Source: Arenibacter sp. F26102
GTDB lineage: Bacteria; Bacteroidota; Bacteroidia; Flavobacteriales; Flavobacteriaceae
NCBI RefSeq assembly: GCF_023015865.1
Contig: NZ_JALKBC010000009.1
Location: 62,001 to 126,000, forward strand
DNA length: 64,000 nt
Reading direction: 5' to 3'
The translations under genes were made by a program, and so were the position numbers. Below are positions 9,156 through 17,740 of this stretch, piece by piece. Under the pieces are notes generated by a model. The model did not search any database, was not told the origin of the DNA, and saw only the letters and a list, made by a program, of their open reading frames with translations. Position 1 is the first letter of the stretch; each line of letters begins with the position of its first letter.

Positions 9156-10067
9156 TTATATGACTTTTGAACCTTCGAACTGGTCTAAATATTCCTTTAC
9201 CTTTTCTCTTTCCCTATTTTCAAATTTTCGTAACGGTAATGCCATATGGTCCTCACAAATGTCCATTACGGATAGGGCACATTTTATACCTTTTGTGATT
9301 CTGGAGGAATTCTTGCCTACACAATAAATTGTGCTGTTTACAAAGGCGACTTTGTTACGTAGTATTTTTATATCTTCTAAATTATGTGCTACCGAGGCGT
9401 TGTACAGATCAACAAATAATTCCGGTAAGAAATTTGCCCCACCAGCAACGGCCCCATGACCACCATAGAGTATGGTCTCTGGTAAAAACATTTCTGTCCC
9501 AACAATAATTGAGAATTCCGGTGTCTCTTTAAATGTTTCTATAAGGGAGTAGAAATAGGACATATCCCCAGAGCTATCCTTAATGCCAATAGCTCCTAAT
9601 TCCTTGGCCTTTTTAACGGTCTCTAAAGAAAGGTGAAGTTTGGTACAGCTTGGCATATTGTACATCATAACCGGCAAGGACAATTGTGGAATTAAGCGCT
9701 CCAGATAGTCGATCATTTCTTCTTGGGAAATGGGAAGATAATACGGAGGGGCTACCACCACTGCATCTGCCCCAGCTTCTTTGGAGTGGGCTGCAATGTC
9801 CAAGGAACCGTTAAAGGAGGTATCTGTTATTCCAACCAGTACAGGAACCCTACCACGGATATATTTACAAGCCTTTGTAATAAGCTCTTTTCGCAATGCA
9901 TAGCTAAGACTGGGAGCTTCCCCGTTGGTGCCTAAAAGGAATATGCCGTGTACACCGCCAGTAATAAGGTGCTCTATAAGTTTTTCCAAGCCTTTTTCAT
10001 CCAAACCACCGTCTGCGGTAAGCGGGGTAACCATAGGGGGTATAATCCCTTTTAATTCTAATGACAT
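9156..10067 (-). CDS. Dihydrodipicolinate synthase/N-acetylneuraminate lyase family protein
   Basis: The 303-aa TIM-barrel class I aldolase keeps the full family active site: GTNGE (46-50), Tyr136 in MMYNMP and the Schiff-base Lys163 in IGIKDSSGD. Members cleave or condense pyruvate with aldehydes (DapA, NanA, 2-keto-3-deoxy-gluconate aldolase, dehydratases of 2-keto-3-deoxy sugar acids). A lysine-biosynthesis role is unlikely in this catabolic neighbourhood; breakdown of a 2-keto-3-deoxy sugar acid or sialic-acid-like compound fits better (inference). It is followed 8 bp later by the Gfo/Idh/MocA gene and preceded by a second, divergent family member. Confidence 0.9.
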   Translation of the reverse strand: MSLELKGIIPPMVTPLTADGGLDEKGLEKLIEHLITGGVHGIFLLGTNGEAPSLSYALRKELITKACKYIRGRVPVLVGITDTSFNGSLDIAAHSKEAGADAVVVAPPYYLPISQEEMIDYLERLIPQLSLPVMMYNMPSCTKLHLSLETVKKAKELGAIGIKDSSGDMSYFYSLIETFKETPEFSIIVGTEMFLPETILYGGHGAVAGGANFLPELFVDLYNASVAHNLEDIKILRNKVAFVNSTIYCVGKNSSRITKGIKCALSVMDICEDHMALPLRKFENREREKVKEYLDQFEGSKVI

Positions 10068-10167
10068 ATATTTTCTTTTGTTAGGAACAAAGTAAATTTA
10101 AAAGATAGGGGTGCACCACAACTATATTATTTAAAACAGATAATATATTGCCTATTGTGCCTTTTAT

Positions 10168-10208
10168 CCCACAGTCTTGTAAGAACCTATGATGAGATTG
10201 CCTGTGGG
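10168..10208. other. Stem-loop in the gap between two DapA-family genes
   Basis: CCCACAG (10168-10174) and CTGTGGG (10202-10208) can pair inside or just at the 3' end of the upstream gene's region. No T-run follows on the minus strand, so it is weak as a terminator; an mRNA-processing or stability role is possible. Confidence 0.3.
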
Positions 10209-10228
10209 GCTCTTTACAATGTCAGGAT

Positions 10229-11152
10229 TTATAGGCTTTGTGTTCTCAGTTCGTTTTCAAGTCGCAGTATCCTGTCTATATGGCCGTCTGCTAATTTTTG
10301 ATGTAAGGTGTCAAAAGGAAGGATTGGATTACGTACGTTGGGGGTGTTATAAATTCCTTGGCGATACAATAAGCGTTTAAAAAAATGTACGGAGATATCC
10401 AGATGTTGATTGGAAAACGCCAATACTGGAATTATTTTCTCGAACAAGGCTTCTGCCTCCATAATCTTCCCTTCTTCAAAAAGACGATATATTGTGGTGT
10501 AAATCACATGCATGCCTGTTGGCAGAAAGGCGTGTACTCCTCTTTGAAGCCCTTCTATCATTTGAGTAACCGCCCAACCTCCACTAAGGTTCAGTTTGCC
10601 TTGGGTCAGTTCCAAAATACGGGAATATTTTGGGCCTGCCGGAACGGTTTCGATTTTTAAACATTTGAATGCAGACACTTTTTCGAACAAATCACATATA
10701 AGTTCGTCCGATAGGCCGTATCCCGTAGCATCCCAATCCTGTAACATGATCATCTCTGGATCAAGGGCTGCCAGTTCCATAAAATGATTTCGAAATTGGC
10801 TATCATCAACATATGGAATTTGAAACAATACGTTTTTACAACCTAAGTCCATATAGGCTTTTAGGAGCTCTTTGCTTTTGGATAGATCAAGCTCCCCTGC
10901 ACCTCCAATAACGGGAATCCTGTCCCCAGCTATTTCCAAAACCGTCGATAGCATTGCCAATCTTTCTGAATGGGATAATTTATATACTTCAGCGGCCATT
11001 GCGGGCACCAATATACCGGCAACACCGGCCTTTAATGCTTCCTCTACATTGTTCTTTAGTGCTGTATGGTCAATCGTGTCCTCCTTGGTAAAGGGGGTGT
11101 TGAGCACCGTAACAATTCCCATAAGGGGGTAGCGATTTTTTTGGGCCCACAT
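10229..11152 (-). CDS. Divergent DapA-family protein lacking the usual catalytic Tyr
   Basis: A dihydrodipicolinate-synthase-family TIM barrel of about 307 residues (MGIVTVLNTPFTKEDTID start). The G-T-x-G-E loop is replaced by AMAAEVYKLS (51-60), and the strand that normally carries the Y-N-x-P motif reads IMLQDWDATG (from I135), so the catalytic Tyr is absent. A Lys in CLKIETVPAG (K166) sits where the Schiff-base Lys is expected. It may therefore be a dehydratase/aldolase with changed chemistry or a non-classical member. The ATG at 11152 lies 4 bp after the upstream stop; an in-frame ATG at 11179 would overlap it. It belongs to the same minus-strand operon. Confidence 0.8.
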   Translation of the reverse strand: MWAQKNRYPLMGIVTVLNTPFTKEDTIDHTALKNNVEEALKAGVAGILVPAMAAEVYKLSHSERLAMLSTVLEIAGDRIPVIGGAGELDLSKSKELLKAYMDLGCKNVLFQIPYVDDSQFRNHFMELAALDPEMIMLQDWDATGYGLSDELICDLFEKVSAFKCLKIETVPAGPKYSRILELTQGKLNLSGGWAVTQMIEGLQRGVHAFLPTGMHVIYTTIYRLFEEGKIMEAEALFEKIIPVLAFSNQHLDISVHFFKRLLYRQGIYNTPNVRNPILPFDTLHQKLADGHIDRILRLENELRTQSL

Positions 11153-11156
11153 GCTA

Positions 11157-13508
11157 TTATTGTTTAATAAGCCAGACATCGGTTACCCTTGATTGTTTCC
11201 TCCAGTTGAGGTGTTCCTCATCGGGCTTGTCAAAGCTTATTTTTAGTTGACCGTCCTTGATCAAATTCTTAGGAAGTGGAAATTCCTTAAACTCCTCAAA
11301 GCCTTTTTCATATTTGGTAGGTTTTAGGCGTTCTCCATTGGCCCTTAAAAGGGCCTCTCCATAACCGGAAACACGAATTAAATAATTGGAATCGGGATCC
11401 AGATCATTGTATTCCAAGGTAGGGGTAAATTGGAACAATTGGGTAGAGAGCCGCTTTCTGCTTATACCGTCATTTTCCCATAGGAAGTCTATGGCATCAT
11501 CGGTTTTTGAGGTTACATGCTTGGCATCGGCACTGGAAATATTGTCGTAAAAACTGCCTTCGCCGGGAGATTCATAATTTTTAATAAATTCCAATCGGGC
11601 TAGCTTTTCGGCTTCCGACTTAAATTCACCAATTTTATTAAATTCGTCTTCCAGCCACCATCTATTGTTCAAGGGGTAATCTATAAAATCCAAAATGGCC
11701 CCTCGCTCAGCACTACGTGCCTGATATTTTTCCACGCTAGTCTGTGCACCTATGGATTGAAATAGTTTCTCCCCATATTCAAAAACCTTTTTCTTGAGGT
11801 CTTGGGAAACCAACTCGGTATCGGCCTTTTTTATGTGTTGTAGGGCATCGCTCATAGCTTTGTCGGCCCCAATGGTATTGGCCTGCGCCAGTATTTCATA
11901 TGCCTCGGCCTCCAGCCTTTTTTCATAGGCGAGTCGGTCTTGTACATAAGCGTCGTAATAGGACCGCATAATTAATTGCTGCCACCTCCAATTATTTGCC
12001 AGAACCGGGTTGTTTTCTTCTAAGCCTTTCCACAAAGCCAAGGTCTCTTTAATGGAATTGTTTTCCAAAATGGGCCCATCCCAATTTTTTTCCAAGGCGA
12101 ATATGCCTTGGGCAGCATCTTCGGCCACCTTAGGGCCAAAGAAGAATTGCGCATATTCATAGATAATATCTTTGGGATTTTTCTTGGAATCCCAACCCAA
12201 TTGGCTCCATAATACTTTATTTACGTCGTCATGGGAACCATCGGAATAGGTAATAAAGCCATCGGTATATTTGGTGTCCCTGTTAAAAAGTTGGGTGTAC
12301 ATAAATGGTTGTGGATTGATAGGCTCCCTTCCCAAGGTCAATGCATAGGCTTGATCCCAGTTATCTACTGGATAATGACATCTAACAGTGTGGGTTATGT
12401 CTGGATAAAAGCGGTGCAGATATTTTTTCGGCAACATTTCGCGCTCTAGGTCAATAGGAGGGCTACTTGGTCCGTAAACAACGCCTTTTAGCCAATCTGG
12501 ACTTTGTTTGTCCAGGTAATTAATAAAATAATCTACTTTTTCCTTATTAAAACCTTGGAGTGAAACCCATATACCGGCATTTGGATGGTATTTGTGCAGT
12601 ATTTCCGATAAGTCGTTTAAATAAGGTATGAGCTGGGCTGGATGGTTTTCCCCTGGATCTCCGCCCGGAACAAATACACCGTCCAATCTTGGACATTTTG
12701 CATAAAAGGCCTCTTGTTCTGCAAGTCCGTCCTCATGAGCATTTTTTATGGTCAGGTCATGCGGTGCCGGTGTCCAGACCCAATAATCGGCGTCGTATTT
12801 TTCACATATTTTGCTTAGTTCCACTTCCATGATCTGGGGATCTACCTTAAAGTGGGGACTGGAATCTGCTTCCTGAAATGGAATATTTTCAAAACTGTTG
12901 GCCCCAAAAAGCACTTGTTCCCTAAAATGTTGATCAAACTGCTCCACGGTCCAAGCGTCCCAGGAATTGGCGGTATTCCTGTAGCCGAACTGGTGTCCGC
13001 GAAGCGCATATTCCGGGGATTCCGAAAAATCAATATTGGGGTTCAGCGTAATTTTGCCATTTTCCATTTTGGCCGTTCGTAGCAGTTTGCCAATACCGAA
13101 AAGAATGCCCCTAGTATCCGCACCAATAACCCAAAGAGTATTATTGTCCCCTTGGTGTTCATGGAAAATACGATAGCCTTCTTTTTTTAATTCGGAGCCA
13201 TTATTACCCTCAGGTGTGGGTACTTTTGTTCCGAACAATTCCTTTTCATTGGCCAAGGCCAAGGCAATGGTAGTATTGGAATCCCAATTATTGTTTAATC
13301 CAAGTTGAAGATCGGTTCGTTTTTTAATTTCTTCGATTAGGATGTTAGCCGCCGTTTCTTGGATCGGAGATTTAATCTGGGCCGATATCACAATGTTTGC
13401 TTGGGAAAGGTCCAAGGTTTTAGGCTGTTCCTTTTCGCAAGACAGCATACTGCCAATTCCAATCAATACCAGCCAAAATCTTAATTGTCTTTTCATCTTG
13501 TACGACAT
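11157..13508 (-). CDS. Alpha-glucuronidase-like glycoside hydrolase lipoprotein
   Basis: The 783-aa lipoprotein has a lipobox near IGSMLSC. Residues about 35-150 resemble the N-terminal zincin-like domain of GH20/GH67 enzymes (ETAANILIEEIKKRT, then GADTRGILFGIGKLLR). A TIM-barrel-like region follows (LRGHQFGYRNTANSW, VWTPAPHDL, FVPGGDPGENHPAQL). The last 150 residues look beta-rich and possibly carbohydrate-binding (YLIRVSGYGEALLRANGERL). Such architectures are annotated as alpha-glucuronidase-family hydrolases, but the catalytic residues cannot be assigned with confidence and it may define a separate family. It sits in the middle of a sugar-acid gene set. The frame has starts at 13508 and 13496 (MKRQLRF); the latter is the more typical lipoprotein start. 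Confidence 0.65.
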   Translation of the reverse strand: MSYKMKRQLRFWLVLIGIGSMLSCEKEQPKTLDLSQANIVISAQIKSPIQETAANILIEEIKKRTDLQLGLNNNWDSNTTIALALANEKELFGTKVPTPEGNNGSELKKEGYRIFHEHQGDNNTLWVIGADTRGILFGIGKLLRTAKMENGKITLNPNIDFSESPEYALRGHQFGYRNTANSWDAWTVEQFDQHFREQVLFGANSFENIPFQEADSSPHFKVDPQIMEVELSKICEKYDADYWVWTPAPHDLTIKNAHEDGLAEQEAFYAKCPRLDGVFVPGGDPGENHPAQLIPYLNDLSEILHKYHPNAGIWVSLQGFNKEKVDYFINYLDKQSPDWLKGVVYGPSSPPIDLEREMLPKKYLHRFYPDITHTVRCHYPVDNWDQAYALTLGREPINPQPFMYTQLFNRDTKYTDGFITYSDGSHDDVNKVLWSQLGWDSKKNPKDIIYEYAQFFFGPKVAEDAAQGIFALEKNWDGPILENNSIKETLALWKGLEENNPVLANNWRWQQLIMRSYYDAYVQDRLAYEKRLEAEAYEILAQANTIGADKAMSDALQHIKKADTELVSQDLKKKVFEYGEKLFQSIGAQTSVEKYQARSAERGAILDFIDYPLNNRWWLEDEFNKIGEFKSEAEKLARLEFIKNYESPGEGSFYDNISSADAKHVTSKTDDAIDFLWENDGISRKRLSTQLFQFTPTLEYNDLDPDSNYLIRVSGYGEALLRANGERLKPTKYEKGFEEFKEFPLPKNLIKDGQLKISFDKPDEEHLNWRKQSRVTDVWLIKQ

Positions 13509-13541
13509 TTTTATTATAATAATTTTTATAGGGGCGTTGTG

Positions 13542-14237
13542 CTAATCTATGTCCTTTACACATCTTATTCCCACGGGATAAACGTGTATTTTTTCCGGTA
13601 ACACATAATAGCGTTGTGAGGTACGAATAAAGGAGTGGTTGTTAAAATTGGATCCGCCCCGCATTACCTTGTAGGTTTCGCCATATTGTTCCATAGGCAC
13701 CTCGTTGCCGGGGTAGGGTTTATACCAGTCCGATGTCCATTCCCACACCCCCCCGGCCATATCATAGCAACCATAAGGGCTCGCAGGTTTGGCAATGGAA
13801 GTTCCGCGTGTCTCTTTTTGGTCCCACACAACATAGGTGTTGTCATAGGTATCTCCCCAAGGAAATACGCGGCCGTCGATACCGCGAGCCGCCTTCTCCC
13901 ATTCTTTTTCAGTGGGCAAACGTTTACCTGCCCATTTAGCATAGGCATCAGCCTTAGACCATGTTACCACCGCGGCATTGTTCTTTTTTTCCGGAGGAAA
14001 TTTAAAAGTAGGATCAAATTTGGCAAACTCCGTATTGCTCACCTCGTATTTGTCTATAAAGTATGCTTTTGTACTTGCAATTTGTTGAGGCCGTTCGTCC
14101 GGATCGCCATAGGTACTGCCCATAATGAATTCGCCGGCGGGAACATAAACCATTCCCTCGGGGGGAGTTGGCGTTTCTTGCCCTGTTAGATAAAGAATAT
14201 GTACAAAAAAAGTTAGGAGTGTTAAACCAGATTTCAT
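13542..14237 (-). CDS. SUMF1/formylglycine-generating-enzyme-fold exported protein without the catalytic Cys pair
   Basis: The product starts with a signal peptide (MKSGLTLLTFFVHILYLTGQ) and contains the FGE-sulfatase domain: GMVYVPAGEFIMGS, RLPTEKEWEKAARG, GVWEWTSDWY, RGGSNFNNHS and the terminal VGIRCV. In true formylglycine-generating enzymes two cysteines follow the RGGS segment; here that stretch (NFNNHSFIRTSQRYY) has none. It is therefore unlikely to activate sulfatases, and none is encoded in the window. Other SUMF1-fold roles include ergothioneine-type sulfoxide synthases, carbohydrate-linked accessory proteins and ligand binding. A frame extension to ATG 14264 would overlap the upstream gene. 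It lies 33 bp upstream of the glycosidase gene. Confidence 0.8.
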   Translation of the reverse strand: MKSGLTLLTFFVHILYLTGQETPTPPEGMVYVPAGEFIMGSTYGDPDERPQQIASTKAYFIDKYEVSNTEFAKFDPTFKFPPEKKNNAAVVTWSKADAYAKWAGKRLPTEKEWEKAARGIDGRVFPWGDTYDNTYVVWDQKETRGTSIAKPASPYGCYDMAGGVWEWTSDWYKPYPGNEVPMEQYGETYKVMRGGSNFNNHSFIRTSQRYYVLPEKIHVYPVGIRCVKDID

Positions 14238-14257
14238 GCGCTTCCTATTATTTGTGA

Positions 14258-15478
14258 TTACCATTTTTCATCAATAATACCGTAGTACCTACCAAACCAA
14301 TAATTTCGGATCATGGCGGCGGCAGTTCGCTCTTCCTCGGAACGGACCAATTTAAAACTGCCATCTTTCTGTGGAATTTTGAATTCCCTGGTGTTGCGTT
14401 CAAATCCCCACATGTCCTTAATGCCCTGCTTTTTCAATTCGGTAAAAATGTCCTCCCCAGTGAGTACCTTATAGACCATTAAAAACCAGATATTGCTTTC
14501 CCAAGTAAATTCAATATCCTTCCAATCGTACCAATGTCTGTTTAGGTTCATTCGGTATTTGTTGAGTAGATTGGGATCGGTCTCTAAACGCATAATCATA
14601 TAGAGGGAACGGGCGGCGTGGTAGTCGTCCCCTACGTTCCTCCATTCTTTAGGGAATAGTATTTTGGAATTAATCTGGTGGTCGTCATAATGATAGCGGT
14701 CTATGAGCATATGGTAGGCGGCATTGTAACGTTCCTTTCCCGTTATATGATGGGTTACCTTAAGCGCGGCCAACATTTCCAAAGAGTTGAGTTCTTGGTG
14801 CGGTAGGTTGGGACAAAAGTTGCCCCACAACGTCATTTTTCCATCTAGATCTGTAAGTTTAAAATTGTTGTCCACTACCCGCCCAATAAATCTATCCAGG
14901 AGGCCTGCTGCTTTCTTCTTATACTCGTCATCCGCACATAGCTCCCAGAAAGTTCCCACACCATAGAAGATGGAAGTAAACTTATCGGCGCTTAAATCGC
15001 CCAGCCATCGGTAACCGGGCATGGATGACGATTGGTGCCATTCATGGTACCAAAAAACTTCTTCGTGCCAAAGCGGTTCGTTGGTCCTATTGAAACTGCG
15101 GGCCACCAATCCATCAACACCGGTTACTTTTTCCAGTTTTAATATAGCCTCGAAGATGTCATTGGCTATTTTCCTGTCCTTTGGGTCTCCGGTAATAGCG
15201 TACTTATGGGAGTAGGCAGCCAGCATTTCGGAGGTGGGATCAAGGCAATCGGCCTGAGAGCCTATAATGGGCTGCTCCAGTCCGGCAGGGGGGAAAATGA
15301 CGTGCTGCATTATAGCGCCTTCGTTCCAATGGTTTCCAAGCATCAACCTGTCAAACATTTCCACCTTCTTGTACAGAGGGTCTGTTTTCTTTGGAAATTC
15401 GTTTACTTTTTGGGCAAGCAGGCCATGGTTTATAAAAATGAAAATCGAAACCAAGGGCAATAAAGAATATTTAAACAT
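14258..15478 (-). CDS. Exported alpha/alpha-toroid-like protein of unknown function
   Basis: A 406-aa product with a signal peptide (FIFINHGLLAQ). The mature part is mostly helical, with repeated helix pairs rich in Trp/His/Tyr (FWYHEWHQSSSMPGYRW, WGNFCPNLPHQELNSLEML, DYHAARSLYMIMRLE, YDWKDIEFTWESNIWF). This resembles (alpha/alpha)6 barrels of glycosidases, lyases and epimerases, but I do not recognise the family. It is first in the minus-strand cluster and precedes the SUMF1-fold gene, suggesting a role in extracytoplasmic carbohydrate processing (inference). Confidence 0.6.
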   Translation of the reverse strand: MFKYSLLPLVSIFIFINHGLLAQKVNEFPKKTDPLYKKVEMFDRLMLGNHWNEGAIMQHVIFPPAGLEQPIIGSQADCLDPTSEMLAAYSHKYAITGDPKDRKIANDIFEAILKLEKVTGVDGLVARSFNRTNEPLWHEEVFWYHEWHQSSSMPGYRWLGDLSADKFTSIFYGVGTFWELCADDEYKKKAAGLLDRFIGRVVDNNFKLTDLDGKMTLWGNFCPNLPHQELNSLEMLAALKVTHHITGKERYNAAYHMLIDRYHYDDHQINSKILFPKEWRNVGDDYHAARSLYMIMRLETDPNLLNKYRMNLNRHWYDWKDIEFTWESNIWFLMVYKVLTGEDIFTELKKQGIKDMWGFERNTREFKIPQKDGSFKLVRSEEERTAAAMIRNYWFGRYYGIIDEKW

Positions 15479-16030
15479 GGCTAGTTCCTATTTGTGAGTA
15501 TTTAAGTTTTTGGTCTAAATGATTTTATCATAAATTCCATACGGCTCTCTATTCCCTTGGTTGTTCGTTAATAAGGGGAATTATGCGCGTTTATTCTTTT
15601 TTCATTACGTTTAATGCAATAATATTAACTCATTTTAATCAATAAAACCAATTAAATATTAGTTTGGGGTAATATATAATGTATATTAAGTAATATATAT
15701 TATATGACAATTGTATAGTGTACTTCTTATAAGCCTGGGACTTTGGAACTATAGGAATTTCGGCTCCTATTTGGAGTTTACATTTTAAGGCTTTTTGTGG
15801 TTATCAGTTTATTTATTTGGTGTTAAACTCTCTGGAAGTTAATCTATTAGGAATGGCAAAATTTTTTATGGAAAAAGGCGGAGTGTAACAAAAGTTGCTG
15901 TGGACATTAAATGCCTGGCTTATCTTTACAGTATAAATGTTTTGGTTGGTTGTATAAGGAAACGGTCATTGTAAAAGGTGGCGGTTTCCTTTTTAAACAT
16001 TCAACAATCAAAAATTATAAATAAAAAAAT
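15479..16030. other. Divergent AT-rich intergenic region, about 550 bp
   Basis: No gene is seen. The region should contain the promoter of the minus-strand cluster and that of the rhodanese operon. A very AT-rich tract at about 15670-15706 has overlapping weak palindromes that I read as low complexity. The hairpin at 15956-15994 is listed separately. Confidence 0.5.
15956..15994 (+). promoter_or_regulatory. Leader hairpin with T-run before the rhodanese gene
   Basis: AAGGAAAC (15956-15963) pairs perfectly with GTTTCCTT (15984-15991), which runs straight into further T residues. The form resembles an intrinsic terminator placed 36 bases before the ATG at 16031. It could be an attenuator, or a terminator of a short leader transcript. 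Confidence 0.4.
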
Positions 16031-16375
16031 ATGTCCATTTTTAGTACACTATTCGGAACAAGTAAAGAGAAATCGGATAAAATAGAAATATTGAATCAAG
16101 CTGACTTTTCAGCGGCCATAGCTGGTAAAAAAGTACAACTTATAGATGTTCGTACGCCTAATGAATATGGTGGTGGACACATAAAAAATGCAGTAAATGT
16201 TGATTTTTTTAATACATCGGGCTTTGAAAAATATTGCGAAAAAATGTCCAAGGATAAACCCGTGTATCTATATTGTCGTTCCGGTGCCAGGAGCCAGAGA
16301 GCGGCGCGTAAATTGATCGGCATGGGTTTTGAAAAAGTATATGACCTGAAAGGTGGCTACATGTCTTGGAGATAA
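16031..16375 (+). CDS. Rhodanese-like domain protein
   Basis: The 114-aa single rhodanese domain shows IDVRTPNEYGGGHIKNAVNVD and the active-site loop CRSGARS (Cys82). Such proteins transfer sulfane sulfur or act in redox/sulfur stress. The N-terminus is hydrophilic, with no signal peptide, so it is probably cytoplasmic. It precedes an HMA metal-binding protein gene by 56 bp, suggesting a thiol/metal stress operon (inference). Confidence 0.9.
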   Translation: MSIFSTLFGTSKEKSDKIEILNQADFSAAIAGKKVQLIDVRTPNEYGGGHIKNAVNVDFFNTSGFEKYCEKMSKDKPVYLYCRSGARSQRAARKLIGMGFEKVYDLKGGYMSWR

Positions 16376-16431
16376 TTTCGTAGATAACAGGAATTTATAA
16401 ATTAGCTTTAAATAAGCGCTATGTAAACGCT

Positions 16432-16704
16432 ATGAAATTATCCCTAATTGTTCAAAATATTAAATGTGGGGGTTGTGCTAAAACAATTACCACCAAATTA
16501 TCGGAATTGGATAATATTAAAGAGGTTATGGTGGATGTAAATTCCGGAACGGTATCTTTTGAATCCAAGAACGTTGAGTCCACCCAAAGGCTAAGGGATT
16601 CTCTTAAAGCTATGGGCTATCCTAAGGTTGATGCCAAAAACGGCTTGGGAGATAGGGCCAAATCCTTTCTTAGCTGTGCAGCCGGAAGGATGATGAAGGA
16701 ATAA
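16432..16704 (+). CDS. Heavy-metal-associated (HMA) domain protein
   Basis: The 90-aa protein starts directly with an HMA ferredoxin-like domain. It has the metal-binding C-G-G-C motif at 12-15 (IKCGGCAKTI), then the typical IKEVMVDVNSGTVSFES strand. Copper- or other soft-metal chaperones and ATPase domains share this fold. A short C-terminal tail contains one more Cys (SFLSCAAGRMM). It lies between the rhodanese and the haem lipoprotein genes (19-bp gap to the latter). Confidence 0.9.
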   Translation: MKLSLIVQNIKCGGCAKTITTKLSELDNIKEVMVDVNSGTVSFESKNVESTQRLRDSLKAMGYPKVDAKNGLGDRAKSFLSCAAGRMMKE

Positions 16705-16723
16705 ATCCAAAAATATTAGCTTT

Positions 16724-17740
16724 ATGAAGTATCTATCTTTCTTTACGATCCTTTTAATGACCCTAGTAAGCTGTAAGGAGGCTAAAAATGCGGAAACGAA
16801 ACCTGTGGAAACAAAGCTCGAAAGCGCATCTACTGATCAGGAAAAAATACATCCAGGTAAAAAGATTATTGAGACAGAATGCTATTTATGTCACAATCCT
16901 AAGGCATCGGAAGTCAGTATGATTGCGCCTCCCATGGTGGCCATAAAAAAGCACTATATAGATTCAACCACTACCAAGGAACAATTCATAAAAGCTATGG
17001 TAGATTGGATTAATGATCCTCAAGAAGAAAAATCCAAAATGCCTGGAGCACTAAATCGATTTGGGATAATGCCCTATCAACCCTATCCCGAAGAAACCAT
17101 TAGCCTGATTGCCGAATACATGTATGACTATGAAATTGCACAGCCAGAATGGTTCGATAATCATTTTCAGAGGGAGCATGGTAGAAGAATGGGCAAAGGC
17201 AAAGGTATGGGTAAAGGCATGGGCAATGGTCTCAAACATGGAGCACAAACGGATTATGGGGATATAGGACTTGGTTATGCCTTGGCCACAAAAGCTGCGT
17301 TGGGAAAAAATCTAATGAAGGCTATCCAGGAAAAAGGAACGGATGGGGCGGTAGAATTTTGTAACCTCCGGGCCATAGAATTGACGGATAGTATTTCAGT
17401 GATGAACAATGCCCAGGTCAAACGGGTTTCCGATAAACCCAGAAACCCAATCAATAAGGCCAATAGAGAGGAACTGGGATATATTGCTACTTTTAAGGAG
17501 CAGGTTGCCTCCGGTTTGGAAGTGGATCCCATAGTAATTCCCGGTAACGAAGATGTAACGGTATATTATCCTATAACTACAAATACCATGTGCCTCCAAT
17601 GCCATGGGAAACCCAACGACCAGGTGAAGCCTACTACTATGGCCACTTTAAGAAAATTATACCCGGAAGATAAGGCCGTTGGTTATGATGTAAATGAGGT
17701 TCGTGGAATATGGAGTGTGGTTTTTGACAAAAACAAGTAG
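16724..17740 (+). CDS. Two-haem lipoprotein: cytochrome c plus Tll0287-like (DUF3365) domain
   Basis: The 338-aa lipoprotein (lipobox LVSC) has an N-terminal cytochrome c-like domain with C-Y-L-C-H at 53-57. A low-complexity linker made of Lys/Gly/Met follows (GRRMGKGKGMGKGMGNG, about residues 148-165). The C-terminal Tll0287-like/DUF3365 domain has C-L-Q-C-H at 290-294 (AVEFCNLRAIELTDS start, GIWSVVF end). Tll0287-like domains are haem-binding sensory or redox modules. The pairing with a separate N-terminal haem domain suggests periplasmic redox sensing or electron transfer, possibly linked to the metal/sulfur genes upstream. The Met/Lys-rich linker could bind metal (inference). Confidence 0.8.
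   Translation: MKYLSFFTILLMTLVSCKEAKNAETKPVETKLESASTDQEKIHPGKKIIETECYLCHNPKASEVSMIAPPMVAIKKHYIDSTTTKEQFIKAMVDWINDPQEEKSKMPGALNRFGIMPYQPYPEETISLIAEYMYDYEIAQPEWFDNHFQREHGRRMGKGKGMGKGMGNGLKHGAQTDYGDIGLGYALATKAALGKNLMKAIQEKGTDGAVEFCNLRAIELTDSISVMNNAQVKRVSDKPRNPINKANREELGYIATFKEQVASGLEVDPIVIPGNEDVTVYYPITTNTMCLQCHGKPNDQVKPTTMATLRKLYPEDKAVGYDVNEVRGIWSVVFDKNK

Noticed and set aside
13635..14189. Plus-strand open frame of 184 codons inside the SUMF1-fold gene
   Set aside because: Antisense to a conserved domain; its translation is rich in Pro/Arg/His without motifs, typical for a mirror frame.
15670..15706. AT-only palindromic tract upstream of the minus-strand cluster
   Set aside because: Low-complexity TA repeats pair with each other in many ways; no specific site can be claimed.
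17180..17235. Short tandem repeat pattern GGCAAAGGTATGGGTAAAGG-like
   Set aside because: It is the in-frame coding sequence of the Lys/Gly/Met linker of the haem lipoprotein, not a CRISPR or satellite repeat.
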